The notes below the pieces were generated by a model, which was given only the letters and a program-made list of their open reading frames with translations, was not told the origin of the DNA and made no database searches. Source: Humulus lupulus (lineage: Eukaryota; Streptophyta; Magnoliopsida; Rosales; Cannabaceae). From it: a stretch of DNA of 64,000 bases. The stretch spans positions 210,183,948-210,247,947 of the forward strand of contig NC_084796.1 of assembly GCF_963169125.1 (NCBI RefSeq), in the 5' to 3' direction. This document shows, one piece after another, positions 12,130 through 22,712 of the stretch; positions within the stretch are counted from its first letter, which is position 1; the number at the start of each line of letters is the position of its first letter. The position numbers and the translations under genes were made by a program.

Positions 12130-14353
12130 GTAGGAGGGTCTTGAGGATTGTCCTGGTTAATGGTGGTTCCAACTTCATTTTCCACGCCATCAATTCCCGT
12201 GGCTAGAGAGATTTCTGAGGAGGCACGAATGTTGGCTCTCTCTTCTTCCTCCAAGCAAGCAGTGCATCGGGCTATTTCAGTTCGCCCCAGGCACTCAGAA
12301 AGATAATTGAAGTTGGCCCCACGATTGTCTTCTAGAACTCATAAAAGAAATCTAAGGTGGCTCCCCTATACCTCTCCAAGTTTCTGGCATTAGTCTCCTC
12401 GAGCTCGTTGACACGCCCCTCCAGCTCCTCAGTCTCCTTTTTGCTTACGATCAGCTTAGCCTCAAGTTATTTGGCCTCTTGAAAGTTAAGTTTAGCAGAC
12501 TCCATAAACTTCTCTTTGTCTTCTTTGGCTTTGGTCAGGGCAGTCTGAAACTGTTGAAGCTCTTCGGCTAGCTTGGAATTTTTCTCGAGTAGTTTAGTGT
12601 TTTTCCCGAGCAGTTCAGTGTTTTTCCCCTCGAGCATCTTGACCTCCCAGTGTGCTTGGAGTCGAATTCTTTGGTCTGGGTGATCAAAGCCCCCGTACGA
12701 CGCCAGCCAGTAGTTATAGTTAGCATTTCCTACGATCAGATAAAGAGATAAGATGATGGTCGAAAATGACAAAGTAAAATAAGTAAAACTCAGCAATACA
12801 AAGCAACTTACACTAGCTATCTCGTTCAGTCCTCGATTTATTATCTAATTGGCCTCCATGGAGTATGTGTCAATGATGGACTCTATGGTGCGTTTGTGCT
12901 TTGAGAGTTTGTATATTCTCTCTTTGGCCGAGGTGACCACGATGCTTGTCACGACATCTCCAGGGTGACCGTGAGGTGTCTGGTCGGCAGGTGCCGAAGG
13001 GGTAGGATTCTGGGCGGCTGATGCAGGGGGAGACGGCTGGTCGAGTGGAGATGGAGGGGGCGTTGTTTCTCTTGAGGGAGCGGCAGCTAGAGGATCCTCA
13101 GTTCGGGCCTTTTTTGTTGAAGGAGCCTTGCTGCTCTCTCCACGGTGTTGCTTGCTCTCCTTCTTCTTGCTCGAAGGAGCAGCAAGTGTGCTGTAGCGGT
13201 CAAACATATCTCCATATGACATGTCTGCAAGGAAACATTGCGAGCAGTTAGATGATATGTATAGATGGAGTAAAAAATGAGAACAAGGAAATTATAAGTA
13301 AAGTACTGGAGCTATAACTATTGGTTGCTACATTACTTACTAAACTACTGCTACACTCACTCACTGCCTGGAAGAAATCTAAATTTAAATTGGGTGTGTA
13401 CTTAAATTTGTCGTCCCTTTCAAATAAATGACAAGGAATGGGCAAACTATCTAAAAGTGAGAAGACAGTACCTCCTTGGGAGGATGTAGATCAAATAAAA
13501 AGAAATAAACGACCAGAGAGTAAAGAAGTTACCTCCTTGGGTGAAGGCTAGGTTGTTGGAAACCAGATCAGTAGTTAAAAAGTACTCCTGGAAGTACTTT
13601 CCTACATTGGACTTGAAGGTAGTCTCACTCAGGTAGATGCGAGTCGATTCATGGTGATAGAGATGAAAAAACCCCGTGTTGTCTTGGTTGGGGTTTGATT
13701 TAAGATCGAACAGGTAGTTGATCTCATGAGGTGTAGGGACAGGCCACTTTTTATGGCTATAAAGGATATAGAGTGCATAAAGCATTCTATACCCGTTTGG
13801 AGTTATTTGGAAAGGAGCGACCCCGAAATAATTGGCAACTCCCTGAAAAAAAGGATGAAGAGGCTTAGATTGCTCCTACCTCAATATGGTATCTTGACCA
13901 GGCACTGAAGGCACCGCCGAGCAGGTTCACCCGCTGGTCGTTTGTGGGTTTGAATAAAGTTATCCCAAAAAGTCCGTACTTCCTGAGGTAATTAGTTAGC
14001 ATCCTAGAAGTGATTTGTCTTGGAGGAGCAACGTACCATTCGATGTCTGGTCGAAGGACATCCTGGGGTGGGGCCTGTGTTTGCATTTCGGGATGAGTGT
14101 TTTCGGCCCAACCACTGGTAGAAGGAATTTCAGCCCAAGGAGCAGGCTGATTTACAGAAGGTTTGGTTGGTTTCTTTTTCTGGGCGGTGGATTTTACTCT
14201 ACCCATGTTTGATGGACTGGTTGAAGGTCTGTTGGATGGGGTATGGGAAAAAGGAATCTCCAGAATGAGTAAAGAAGGCTGTTCTTCGTCCACGACCAGC
14301 TTGGCGAGCAGGTGGTCGTCGATTGGCCTCTCACCTCCCCACGGATCTTGCAT
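12130..14353 (-). pseudogene. TE-B antisense extra gene, 'putative gypsy type transposon' family, multi-exon
   Basis: Lies opposite to TE-B pol, between integrase and the 3' LTR, as described for additional antisense ORFs of Tat elements. The start is at 14353 (MQDPWGGERPIDD). The 14353-13865 block contains RQITSRMLTNYLRKYGLFG. The 13840-13535 block contains the family's typical PHEINYLFDLKSNP and YHHESTRIYLSETT. Later blocks are 13450-13338, 13228-12805 (a Ser/Pro/Lys-rich linker) and 12735-12130 (coiled coil: KNTELLGKNTKLLEKNSKL, then KKETEELEGRVNELEET). Likely splice sites on the minus strand are a donor near 13534 with an acceptor near 13451, a donor near 13337 with an acceptor near 13229, and a donor near 12805. 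In-frame stops in the last block (12465, 12350, 12291) mark decay. Family assignment is by resemblance; the function of these proteins is not known. Confidence 0.72.
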
Positions 14354-15063
14354 GGAAATCTATGAACAGAGAAGGCGAGATGAGAATCTACGGCCCAAAA
14401 AACCAAGAGGTGTAAAATGTTGGAATAACGTTGCTCGTGTATAAAAGTTAAGCTTTTATACGACCAGCAACATTCTAACAAAAAACACTAAATCATATGT
14501 GAATAGTTTGAAAAACGGATCAAAAAGCAGAAGTAAAAGAAAATTTCAGGAGAAAAATTTTCGACTCTGAAGGGGCGGGAAAAACCCAATTTTTCTACAA
14601 GCTTAAAAATTGAATTTTTCCTTTGATTTGACGCTCTAAATTAATTATCCTGACTACCAAACTGATTCCTAACCCCATCAAAGTGTCATTCTCCTACCAT
14701 ATTAAACGTAGATCAGTATGCCCATTTACCCCGAAGCAATTTTTTCAAGAACTCATAATCTAAAATAAAGGGAAGACAGACATTGCACAACATGGCATAG
14801 AAAAGATGAATTGATCAAGAAACTTACTTGAATGAAAGATTGAAGTGAAGACACGAGTGTTGATTCAAACGACTGGACAGACACACCTTGGATCAGCAAG
14901 TTTTTTTGAGTCTGTTTTGCTTTGTTCTTCAGAGTTCTTAAGCAAAAGAAGATTGGTAAGAAGTGAAAAGTGAAAAGAATGGGTTATTTATATTGATCGT
15001 GGCACTGTAAAAGAGGTAATGGTGGGAGTGAATTTTTATGGCATGGGGAAGTGTAATAGCCGT
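14354..15063. other. TE-B region before 3' LTR; probable promoter side of antisense gene
   Basis: No coding sequence supported. It lies 5' of the antisense gene and immediately before the LTR, so it may hold that gene's promoter and TE-B's polypurine tract. No clear TATA box or purine tract can be fixed. Confidence 0.45.
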
Positions 15064-15630
15064 TGTTGACGGTGAAATCTCGTCAACGATTAAAGGTTAG
15101 AAAACTAAGATTTTTATACTAAGGGTAGCTTTGAATCAGATAGAAAGAACTCTAATCAACAGAAGAAAACTCAGGAAACAATGAAAACCAGAAACATATA
15201 TTTCTTAAGTCTTTTTCATACACTCAGTTTTCCAACCCCTTAGCCTGAGGGGTTGGAGCCTATTTATAGGGGGGGCTCCATTGGCCCAGGATACAAACAA
15301 GTCCCAGACCACAGGGATGTACACAGGTACTCTGGTAGTGTAGTGGCTCAGGGCGTAGTGGTGTCTACCCTGATGGTGTCAGAGTCGTGGCCCAAGACAA
15401 AGTACTGTCGACTCTGGCATATGGTCGGGGGTGTCCAAGTGGTACCACTACTCTTCGTACAGGTCCGTACCGCCACTACTCCTCAGACGCAGATCATAGG
15501 GTCGTGCCTCTGTTCTCTCCACAACCGTACACCCCGTGTCAGCGCACGTGTTCTGTACTTGGTCGTCCTCATCAATTCTCGTTCAATGCTCCATGTTCGT
15601 TTGGCATATCAACAAGGTTCCTCCAAGTGA
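15064..15630 (+). repeat. TE-B 3' LTR (start certain, end approximate)
   Basis: Starts TGTTGACGG and forms a GTTGACG...CGTCAAC inverted pair within its first 25 bases. A second copy of this LTR start is at 18856. Both contain a similar segment with 'ccaacccctta', then a TATA-like 'ctatttatag' (15260-15270 and 19060-19070). After about 15630 the sequence no longer resembles the second copy. The frames at 15253-15721 are open in LTR sequence and are not called as genes. Confidence 0.6.
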
Positions 15631-15719
15631 TCCCGTGCCTATGTCAAGGAGGCTTCAACCTATGCATGTCCTGAGAAGTCAAGGCGCCAGGGGTCAGGGC
15701 CGACTTATGCAGATTGCAT

Positions 15720-16120
15720 AGACATGAGGCTCGCAGCACGAGCGCCGTGGCAAGGCCACACCGTCGCATAGCGAGGGTACCTCGCGTAGCGAGGATGGCC
15801 CTTTTCCCTCAGGTATAGGCATGGCTTGGGTGTCGCAGCAAGGTAGCACCCTCGCATAGCGAGGCTGCCTCTCCTCCTCCCGGGTGCAGCGTCGCGAGGC
15901 TAGGGGCACGGATGCCACAACAAAGCCCCCACCCTCGCATAGCGAGGGTGCCTCACGTAGCGAGGCTGACCTTCTTCTCCCGAGTGTAGGCGAGGCTTGA
16001 TGCCTGATGGACCGGGGCGCACGCGGACGACCAGCTGGGGACCCTCGCATAGTGAGGGTGAAGTTTGGATTGGCAAGTGGCCGAAGGCCCTCGCCTAGTG
16101 AGGGTGTCTCTCTTATCCCA
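15720..16120. repeat. Array of short GC-rich hairpins (CCTCGC-ATA-GCGAGG type)
   Basis: At least six copies of a 15-base palindrome with 6-bp arms and a 3-base loop, in forms such as CCTCGCATAGCGAGG, CCTCGCGTAGCGAGG and CCTCGCATAGTGAGG. They occur near 15764, 15780, 15851, 15943, 16043 and 16089, separated by GC-rich spacers. The long minus-strand frame 15694-16251 encodes a matching repeat (SLREAPSLCEG, SLREVPSLCDG). I regard it as a by-product of high GC content and the repeat, not a gene. Confidence 0.7.
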
Positions 16121-17506
16121 ACTCCTTCACCATCATTTGACGCCCTTTTAGGATGTCTCATATTATAGAGCTTCACTCGTGAATAGAATTCACAAGGAGA
16201 AATTTCCACATTTACAGCCGTCAAACCACTTTTGGGAAACCGAAAAGACATGAATTTTCAAGGCATGGCTGCTTGACCCCTTGGAAGTCACAGCTCAAAA
16301 CATGTTTTGTTTTAGGGTTTCCTACAAAACCCTTGGGGGTTTTGGTTCCTATTTTCAAAAATCAATACACAAGCATCATAAAAATTATAAAACAACTACC
16401 ATAACCTTATTACATCACCAATAAGAAACTTTAAGCATTAAATATACAAAATAATTTTTAAAACTAAAAACCCTACAACAAAATCATAAAAAGTAAACTT
16501 CTTACCTCTTTGGCGTTCTTGCTTAAGGTGTGGATCTTCCTACTAGCCTTGGCTCCTTCAAAACCTTTCAAAAACTCTAACCAACTTCCCCCAACAACAT
16601 AGTTAATTAGCTATTTGAAACTCTATGATTAAAACTTGACAAAACTCTACATTAATGAATCTTTATCTTAGGGAAACCCTTCCTAGACCAAGACTTAGTT
16701 TCCTTGGTGTTCTTGAGGTTGAATATTGAGAGTAAACTTTGAGAGAGTTTTCAAAAAATATGATAGTGAATGAGAGAGGGATAGTGGTCAGTTCTTAGGG
16801 TTAGAATGGCTCACAAAACACATGGGTGCTTTTCTACCCACTTGCCCCACTTGACTTCTTAATTAAATGGGATTTAAACTTAATAAAATTGGGTTCACAG
16901 AACTCTACAAAACCACATGGCCGGCCACCCTTTTCATTCTATATTTGTTATATATATATTTTATAAAGGTGAATAATTAATTCATGAGAAGAAAAGTCCA
17001 AATTGACTTTTGCTACCTTTTCCACTCTTATTAAGTTTTAAATCACAAAACTTAACATTAATTAATTAAATTAAACATCTCTCACATTTAATTTAATTAA
17101 TCACACAATAAAATATAACCTAAGGTCCATTCATGGAATAAAATCCCCATTTCGGTAAACTTAAGAATTTAACATAACATGGCCTAAAATTTCCATTTTC
17201 TCTTAGGTTTATTATTTTTTTTTACCAAACTTTAATTTTTTATGAATGTATTTTATGCCCAAAATATATTTTGCATAGTTTTTCATTTTATTTTCTGAGA
17301 TTTTTACCCAATCATGGTTTTTGTGTCGGCCGAGGACTGAAAGTCTTAAGTTGACTTTTAAATCACAAAATTCATAATTTGGCTAGCAATAACTCATGGA
17401 ATAATTTCCAAACAAATATAATATTATTTAAAATAATATTCTTAACTCCGGGACAAAAATCTCGACCCGAGTCATTTTAAGGTACCTGAAAATACAAGAT
17501 GTTACA
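16121..17506 (-). repeat. Unassigned LTR-like sequence, minus strand
   Basis: AT-rich and gene-free. On the minus strand it would start at 17506 with TGTAACATCTTG, a plausible LTR terminus. No second copy, polypurine tract or target duplication could be found, and the left end is not recognisable. It may include the hairpin array to its left. Confidence 0.4.
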
Positions 17507-19142
17507 AAGCACACTTAGTTTGTCCAAATAAAAATTACTCTCATCGCATGGTTGTAAGTATCATCAGCTTCAAAACAACTTGATTCATAATTATAAACAC
17601 TAAAAACAACTAAAAAAAAACAAATAAAACTAAAACAAAACAAAATAATCCCTCCCCCAGACATAAATAACACATTGCCCCCATTGGGTTAAAAAGATAA
17701 AAAGAAAAGAAAACTTACCCAATCACCACATCAGTATGGTGGAGGAGGCGGTGGGTGCTGGTAGGGATGAAATTCTAGAGGATGCTAAAAATAAGGCTGC
17801 AGAGCTTCATTCAGATTCCAACGATTGAAAAAAGCATTCAGTTGATCGACATGTGTATGCTCATATGCATTCCTAACCATCCAATATTGTTGCATGTGGT
17901 TATTCTATTGAATAATATAATTCAACTGAGCATGTGTATATTCGACATAAGGGTTAGTCGGTCCACCAATTGCCAACATTGGATCCTCATCCATAGCAGC
18001 CTCAGCATTTTCCTCTGCATCCTCTTATTCCTCTAGTTGAATAGCCTTGGCACACCACCGACGACGTGGTCTTTGTTCCTCAGGATCAAAAATAGCAACA
18101 GGCAGAGCATAATTAAACACCTCACCTCTAGTAATGTTTCCTTGCACCTTACCCTAAACATTAGTATTATAGTGGGCATCCCAGAAGTCTCGTATAAATC
18201 TGTTATAAGCGAACCATGTCCCAATCCTCCAGTAATTGTAAGGCAAACCATAAACCCAATACTGTTTCTAATTTGTTTCCCCATATAAATCTTCATCCCT
18301 TTCATAATCTCATAAACTGAGTGCTTACACAATACATCAACACACGCGTTATTCAGTTCAATTGTGTCCTATACATATGCTTAGGCTCATCGTGAGTATA
18401 AGTAACTCTAGCTCTAGAACAACTGATATACTTCACAAACTCTACATAATCAATCTCTGTGTGTAAAAATGCTCTAAACTCATTCTACTCCTCTGTATAA
18501 TTGGGAAGATCATAAAGATTATTAAATGCAGTTGCACTCACTGGCACTTTCTTCCCCTGCACATAACATTGATTATTCTCTTGCTTTTGCCAATTGGCAT
18601 ACAACTCATATACCAAAGAAGCATTTGGTTTTTTTAATTTGCCGACCATCAACCAATGATTGCCAACCTCTATCCTGCAGAATAAATCTAATGGGCTCAT
18701 AACTAGCATTATCATATGACTCATTTTGTTAATGCATTCCTCGTTCGATAATGAAATTCCTTCTACTTAAATGCTCATAGCACCTTAAGAGGCCGACCCC
18801 CTTAAGGATGAAGCACCACTACTACCTCTCTTTGGTACCATTCTTCTCTTAACACTGGTTGACGGTGAGAACTCATCAGCAATATAGGGTCAGAAAACTC
18901 AAAGACATGTTTGAAAAAATGATGAACTTAGAAGGAACTTAGAGAAAACTTGAAGAAGAAAATCTTTGAACCACAATGGAGAGAAGATGCTCGTATATTA
19001 CTCAAAAGTCGTAGTACACAGTGAATTTTCCCAACCCCTTACTCTGAGGAATGGAGGTCTATTTATAGCTGGGCACAAATGGCCCCTGATACATGGTGGT
19101 CCCAAGGGATAAGATCGTACATAGGTATATTGTTACGGTAGT
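17507..19142 (+). mobile_element. TE-C, second Tat-like fragment
   Basis: Contains the antisense pseudogene and, at 18856, an LTR start (TGGTTGACGGTGAGAAC) like that of TE-B at 15064. The LTR runs about 290 bases, with a TATA-like ctatttatag near 19060, and is cut at 19143 by a different LTR. No pol sequence is visible. 17507-17730 is gene-free. Confidence 0.5.
17731..18841 (-). pseudogene. TE-C antisense 'putative plant transposon protein' pseudogene
   Basis: The minus-strand start is at 18841 (MVPKRGSSGASS). The best block is 18724-18485, with SLVYELYANWQKQ, then VQGKKVPVSATAFNNLYDLP. This resembles the N-terminal domain of the plant proteins annotated 'putative plant transposon protein', whose usual pattern is an aromatic-rich YANW segment followed by a RGxxVxxS turn. 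Stops or shifts occur near 18783, 18765, 18484 and 18350. The C-terminus (18060-17731) reads EDPMLAIGGPTNPYVEYT, a helical stretch and a PPPPPPY end. It ends right before an LTR start of the Tat type, in antisense, echoing TE-B. Cellular role unknown. Confidence 0.6.
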
Positions 19143-19940
19143 TATAATGCCCTAGATAACCAAGACCGTTACACTTTGTATTTTAAAATAGTGCAAGACT
19201 TGCTAATCAAGTCGTATGAACAAAATTGTGATCCTAAGGTCAATCACCAGGTTAGGGTTAAAAGATTTTGAATATAAATAGTTAATTTTCATTGAAATAA
19301 ACATTTGGTACATTGGATCCCAAAAAAAATAGGGTTTAAGTGACAATTTACAATCCTCAAAGTTTTATACAACAAGTGGCCACTCTAATGGAAACATACA
19401 AACTTTAAGGCTCTATCCCTGTACTTTCCCTCGACCGTGGTGGACAAGCAGCTGACAATGTACACCTCACCCCCAGAGCTCTCCAACTCATGGTTGGTCC
19501 AGCTTTCCCTTTCCTTAACCTGCACCACGTAGCACCTGTGAGCCAAGGCCCAGCAAGAAAACCAAAACAGAAAATACATAAATCAGTAGTTACATCCAAT
19601 CAATCATAAAACAGTCATCCAAAACCTCAACAAGTCATAGGCACCAAACTAATGAAAGTAAACATGTACGTTCAAAAACATATCTTAATCAGTATACAAA
19701 TGTACAGGGTCGGTGCCCTTAGGCTGAGCCCTTTGTTTACTCAACTAAATCTGGCTCACGTAGGCTGAGTCCATTGTTCATTTAGCTGACCCCAGCTCAC
19801 AGTGGTTGAGCCGCGTCTTATCCGCAATTCATCAGCCCCATCTCTCTTTGGCCGTTCGTTCCCATATAACACGTCAATCTTACAAACGCAATACAATCAT
19901 TCAATTATTGGGAACCTCCATCCCATTCTCAAATAAAGGT
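19143..19940 (-). repeat. LTR fragment of the TE-J/LTR-H family
   Basis: Begins at 19143 (tataatgccctagataacc) and follows solo LTR-H (34265 onward) for about 800 bases. Shared stretches include 'ccagagctctccaac' and 'gtgagccaaggcccagcaag'. It breaks off near 19940. Small frames at 19385-19599 are conserved only because the LTRs are homologous. Confidence 0.65.
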
Positions 19941-21117
19941 TGATTATCATGCCATGGTATCAGTATAAGCATGTGGTGGATTGACATATAAGGATGGTAC
20001 GGTGGATACTTTCCTTGTTGTTTAAAAATGTTGACTTCATAGTGCGGCACATTAGGGGCTACGGTGTGCCCGTGTGTAGATTGAAAAGGTGATTGTTCAT
20101 GCTTTAAAGTGGTTAAAGGAATAAGAAGATAGATGTTTTACACTATACTTTGAGTTGATAGGAAGGCCAGATAGTTGCGGTTAGGGTGAGGCAGCAACAC
20201 TTATGGGGAAGAAGTGCATACACTAGCATAAAAGTTAAAGCGTTTTGTCACCCATAGGTGTTGAACATGAGATAAAGGCATTGGTGAGAACTAGTGAAAG
20301 ACTGACAGTGAAATCCTTTATTACCCAGGGAAAACTAACGTGGAGGCTGACGCCTTGATTTTTAGAGGTTCATGCCAGGTGTATGATTCGCAATGGATTA
20401 CAACAAAGTCAGATGAGGAAACGACCAGGATTGGTATAGAATCTGTGATTGATAATTGGCAGATATACCTCTACAAACAATGAAATACAGAAGGAAAATC
20501 TTGTACGAGTGGCTAAGAACTCTACTATTTGTTAAGATATGAGGATCAGATACGTGTTCTAATGGATGCTGGCATCAAGATGGAGATTTTGGATAAGTCC
20601 TATATCACCCCTCATGCTTGTTGTATCCATGAATTTTGAATGTGTGTTAAGACCTAAAATATTTATATTGAGGGCTCACTGCCTAACCTTTCAGCAAGTG
20701 AGGGATGAATATTAGAGGTCAGCTAGGCTATTATGACTTTAGGGCATTCCAGAGTTAGCATGGGTTGAAATAATTATGGAAATTATGGATGCATTGCCAT
20801 AGATTGCGAATAAAATGATTTTGTATGAGAGATTGTGATTTGACATACTAATTTAACACACTTTTTGCTTGTGTGAGTGAGTTATAATAAGAATGAATAT
20901 ATGCAAAAGGTGATCGTACATCTCTGTGGGGCACCAGAGTGAATAGTGCTAGATTTAAACCCTATATTTATTTCCCAAGTTCTAGAAAAGGTCATAGAGG
21001 GCGATGAGTATAAGATTGGGATTTTGAATTATTGGTTCCCTTCAGACAAATTGATAACCTAAGAGAATAGATTATAATTTAAGCATTATACTTCGAGTAT
21101 GTCAATTTTAGGGACAT

Positions 21118-21122
21118 CGAGG
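21118..21122. repeat. Target-site duplication of TE-F, left (CGAGG)
   Basis: CGAGG directly precedes the TE-F LTR start TGTAACGACCC and recurs at 39506-39510, directly after the LTR end GGCGCTACA. An exact 5-bp duplication is normal for Ty3/gypsy integration. Confidence 0.93.
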
Positions 21123-22428
21123 TGTAACGACCCGACTAACTTAAAGACCTCAGACCTTTAAAACTACTAAGACATAACTACCATTTTTGGATATATATAT
21201 ATATAATAATAGAACATTATTTACAAATACATAGAAAATCCAAAAAAAAATACATGATCCCATTGTTTATACATAAAATCATAAAGAAAACTAAATCTCT
21301 ATTTATATATTTAAGTACAAATGTGAAAATCATAAAGACATAATTAAAAGACTCAAAATATCAACAACATCCTTGATCGATCCCATCGGTTCATTCCTTA
21401 AGTTCCTTGCCCAATACCCAAGCCAAAGCTAGCTCAGATCCATCCTTCCTTCCATGTTCATTTACCTGCACAATCTAAATAAAAAGGAATGAGCCTAATG
21501 CCCAGTAAGGAAATACTACAAAAACATAAAACATAAAAAAATAAAAATGGACTACAATATTAATGGCCATTAACTCAATGCCGTAGTATGTGATAGAAAT
21601 TGCTATAGTCCTCTTGCTACTATTTAGAGGTAGGTTTAGACATAACTATAGTCTATGATGATGATAAAAGTCTCGGGATTTGCCTATTTGCTAACTAAGC
21701 AACCATATTTCCCAAGCGACTAAAAGGCATAAAAACAACATACATACACAAAGCACATATCACATAAATATTAATGGCCATTATCACATAGAATAAAATC
21801 GACAACTTGAAGGTTCTTAGAAGTGTTTGAAAGATGGTGCAAATGGCTGAGTGAAAGGCCCTATTTATAGAGTTCAAGGAGTGAAACTAACTCCCTTTAA
21901 AATGAATAAAAATGAATTTTTCTCTCAACAGATGCCCAGAACTCAGTCAAAATCGGTCAAGAGCACGTCCAAGTTGTTGAGGGCTGTTTCTAGCTTTAGA
22001 TTCCACGAAGTATAAAAAATGGCTGATGGAGCCAATATATCGCCCCCTATAGGCAATATATCGCCTGCCCCATTTTCCTGAGCCTCCGTGGTTTCGTTCG
22101 TGCGAAGTCGATGTGTTTTCTGTATCAACATAGGCGATATATCGGCCCCTATAGCTGCTATATATCGACTTATGCTGATATATTAAATAGATGTTTGCAC
22201 ATTTTAAGCACACTTGAAGTTATTTGAACCACTTTGACTGAGTAGTACTAGATCTTAACAGCCAAGGGAAGGTTCTAGACTTCGTAGATTTATCCTTGAT
22301 AATCTTATTCATCCAAAATCCTTAAATCCTTAATAAACATACATGTGACCAATGTCACATTCTTAATTATTCTATCTAAACCTTAGGTTATAATAAATAA
22401 TACTTCTAGGATGAACTTCAATAATTAA
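21123..22428 (-). repeat. TE-F 3' LTR, distal piece
   Basis: TGTAACGACCCGACTAAC at the left end matches the TE-F 5' LTR end at 37671. It holds a minus-strand TATA box (CTATAAATAG, 21861-21870) and a cluster of TATATCGCC-type motifs at 22034-22180. It is interrupted at 22428 by TE-G. The remaining 172 bases of this LTR are at 29307-29478, and the joint reads through as in the intact LTR at 39318-39350. Confidence 0.92.
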
Positions 22429-22712
22429 TGTAATGACCCTACTATTTCTAAGACTTAGATCATTAAACCTACTAGAAATAACTACTACTTTGAAGAGAAC
22501 ATACATGAGAAAAATTCATATTTTTATTGAAAACTTTAAAATAATATTTGTAATACATAAATGAGCTCATTGTTTTAAAGTGAAACATAATTTTAAATGA
22601 AATTGTTTACAAAGCCAAATGGGGAAAATACATTAAAAAAAACGTAATTTAAAGAGACTAAAGAAAATAACGTCGTCCTCGAATCGACACGCAGCCCATC
22701 TACTCGAAGAGA

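Larger units (their letters stand above)
9046..15630 (+). mobile_element. TE-B, Tat/Retand-type Ty3/gypsy element, 5' half missing
   Basis: The plus-strand element starts abruptly inside the connection between RT and RNase H. It carries Ty3-type RNase H, a second archaeal-type RNase H, integrase, an extra gene on the opposite strand, and an LTR start at 15064 (TGTTGACGGTG). A dual RNase H and an antisense gene between integrase and the 3' LTR are known features of the Tat/Retand lineage. The 5' LTR, gag, protease and most of RT are absent from the window. The right boundary is approximate. Confidence 0.8.

Noticed and set aside
15253..15721. Overlapping plus-strand open frames of 60-125 codons
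   Set aside because: Three frames are open at once in LTR sequence. No motif and no preferred frame.
15694..16251. 185-codon open frame on the minus strand
   Set aside because: Driven by the GC-rich hairpin array. The repeated SLREAPSLCEG-like peptide follows the DNA repeat, and there is no homologue I recognise.
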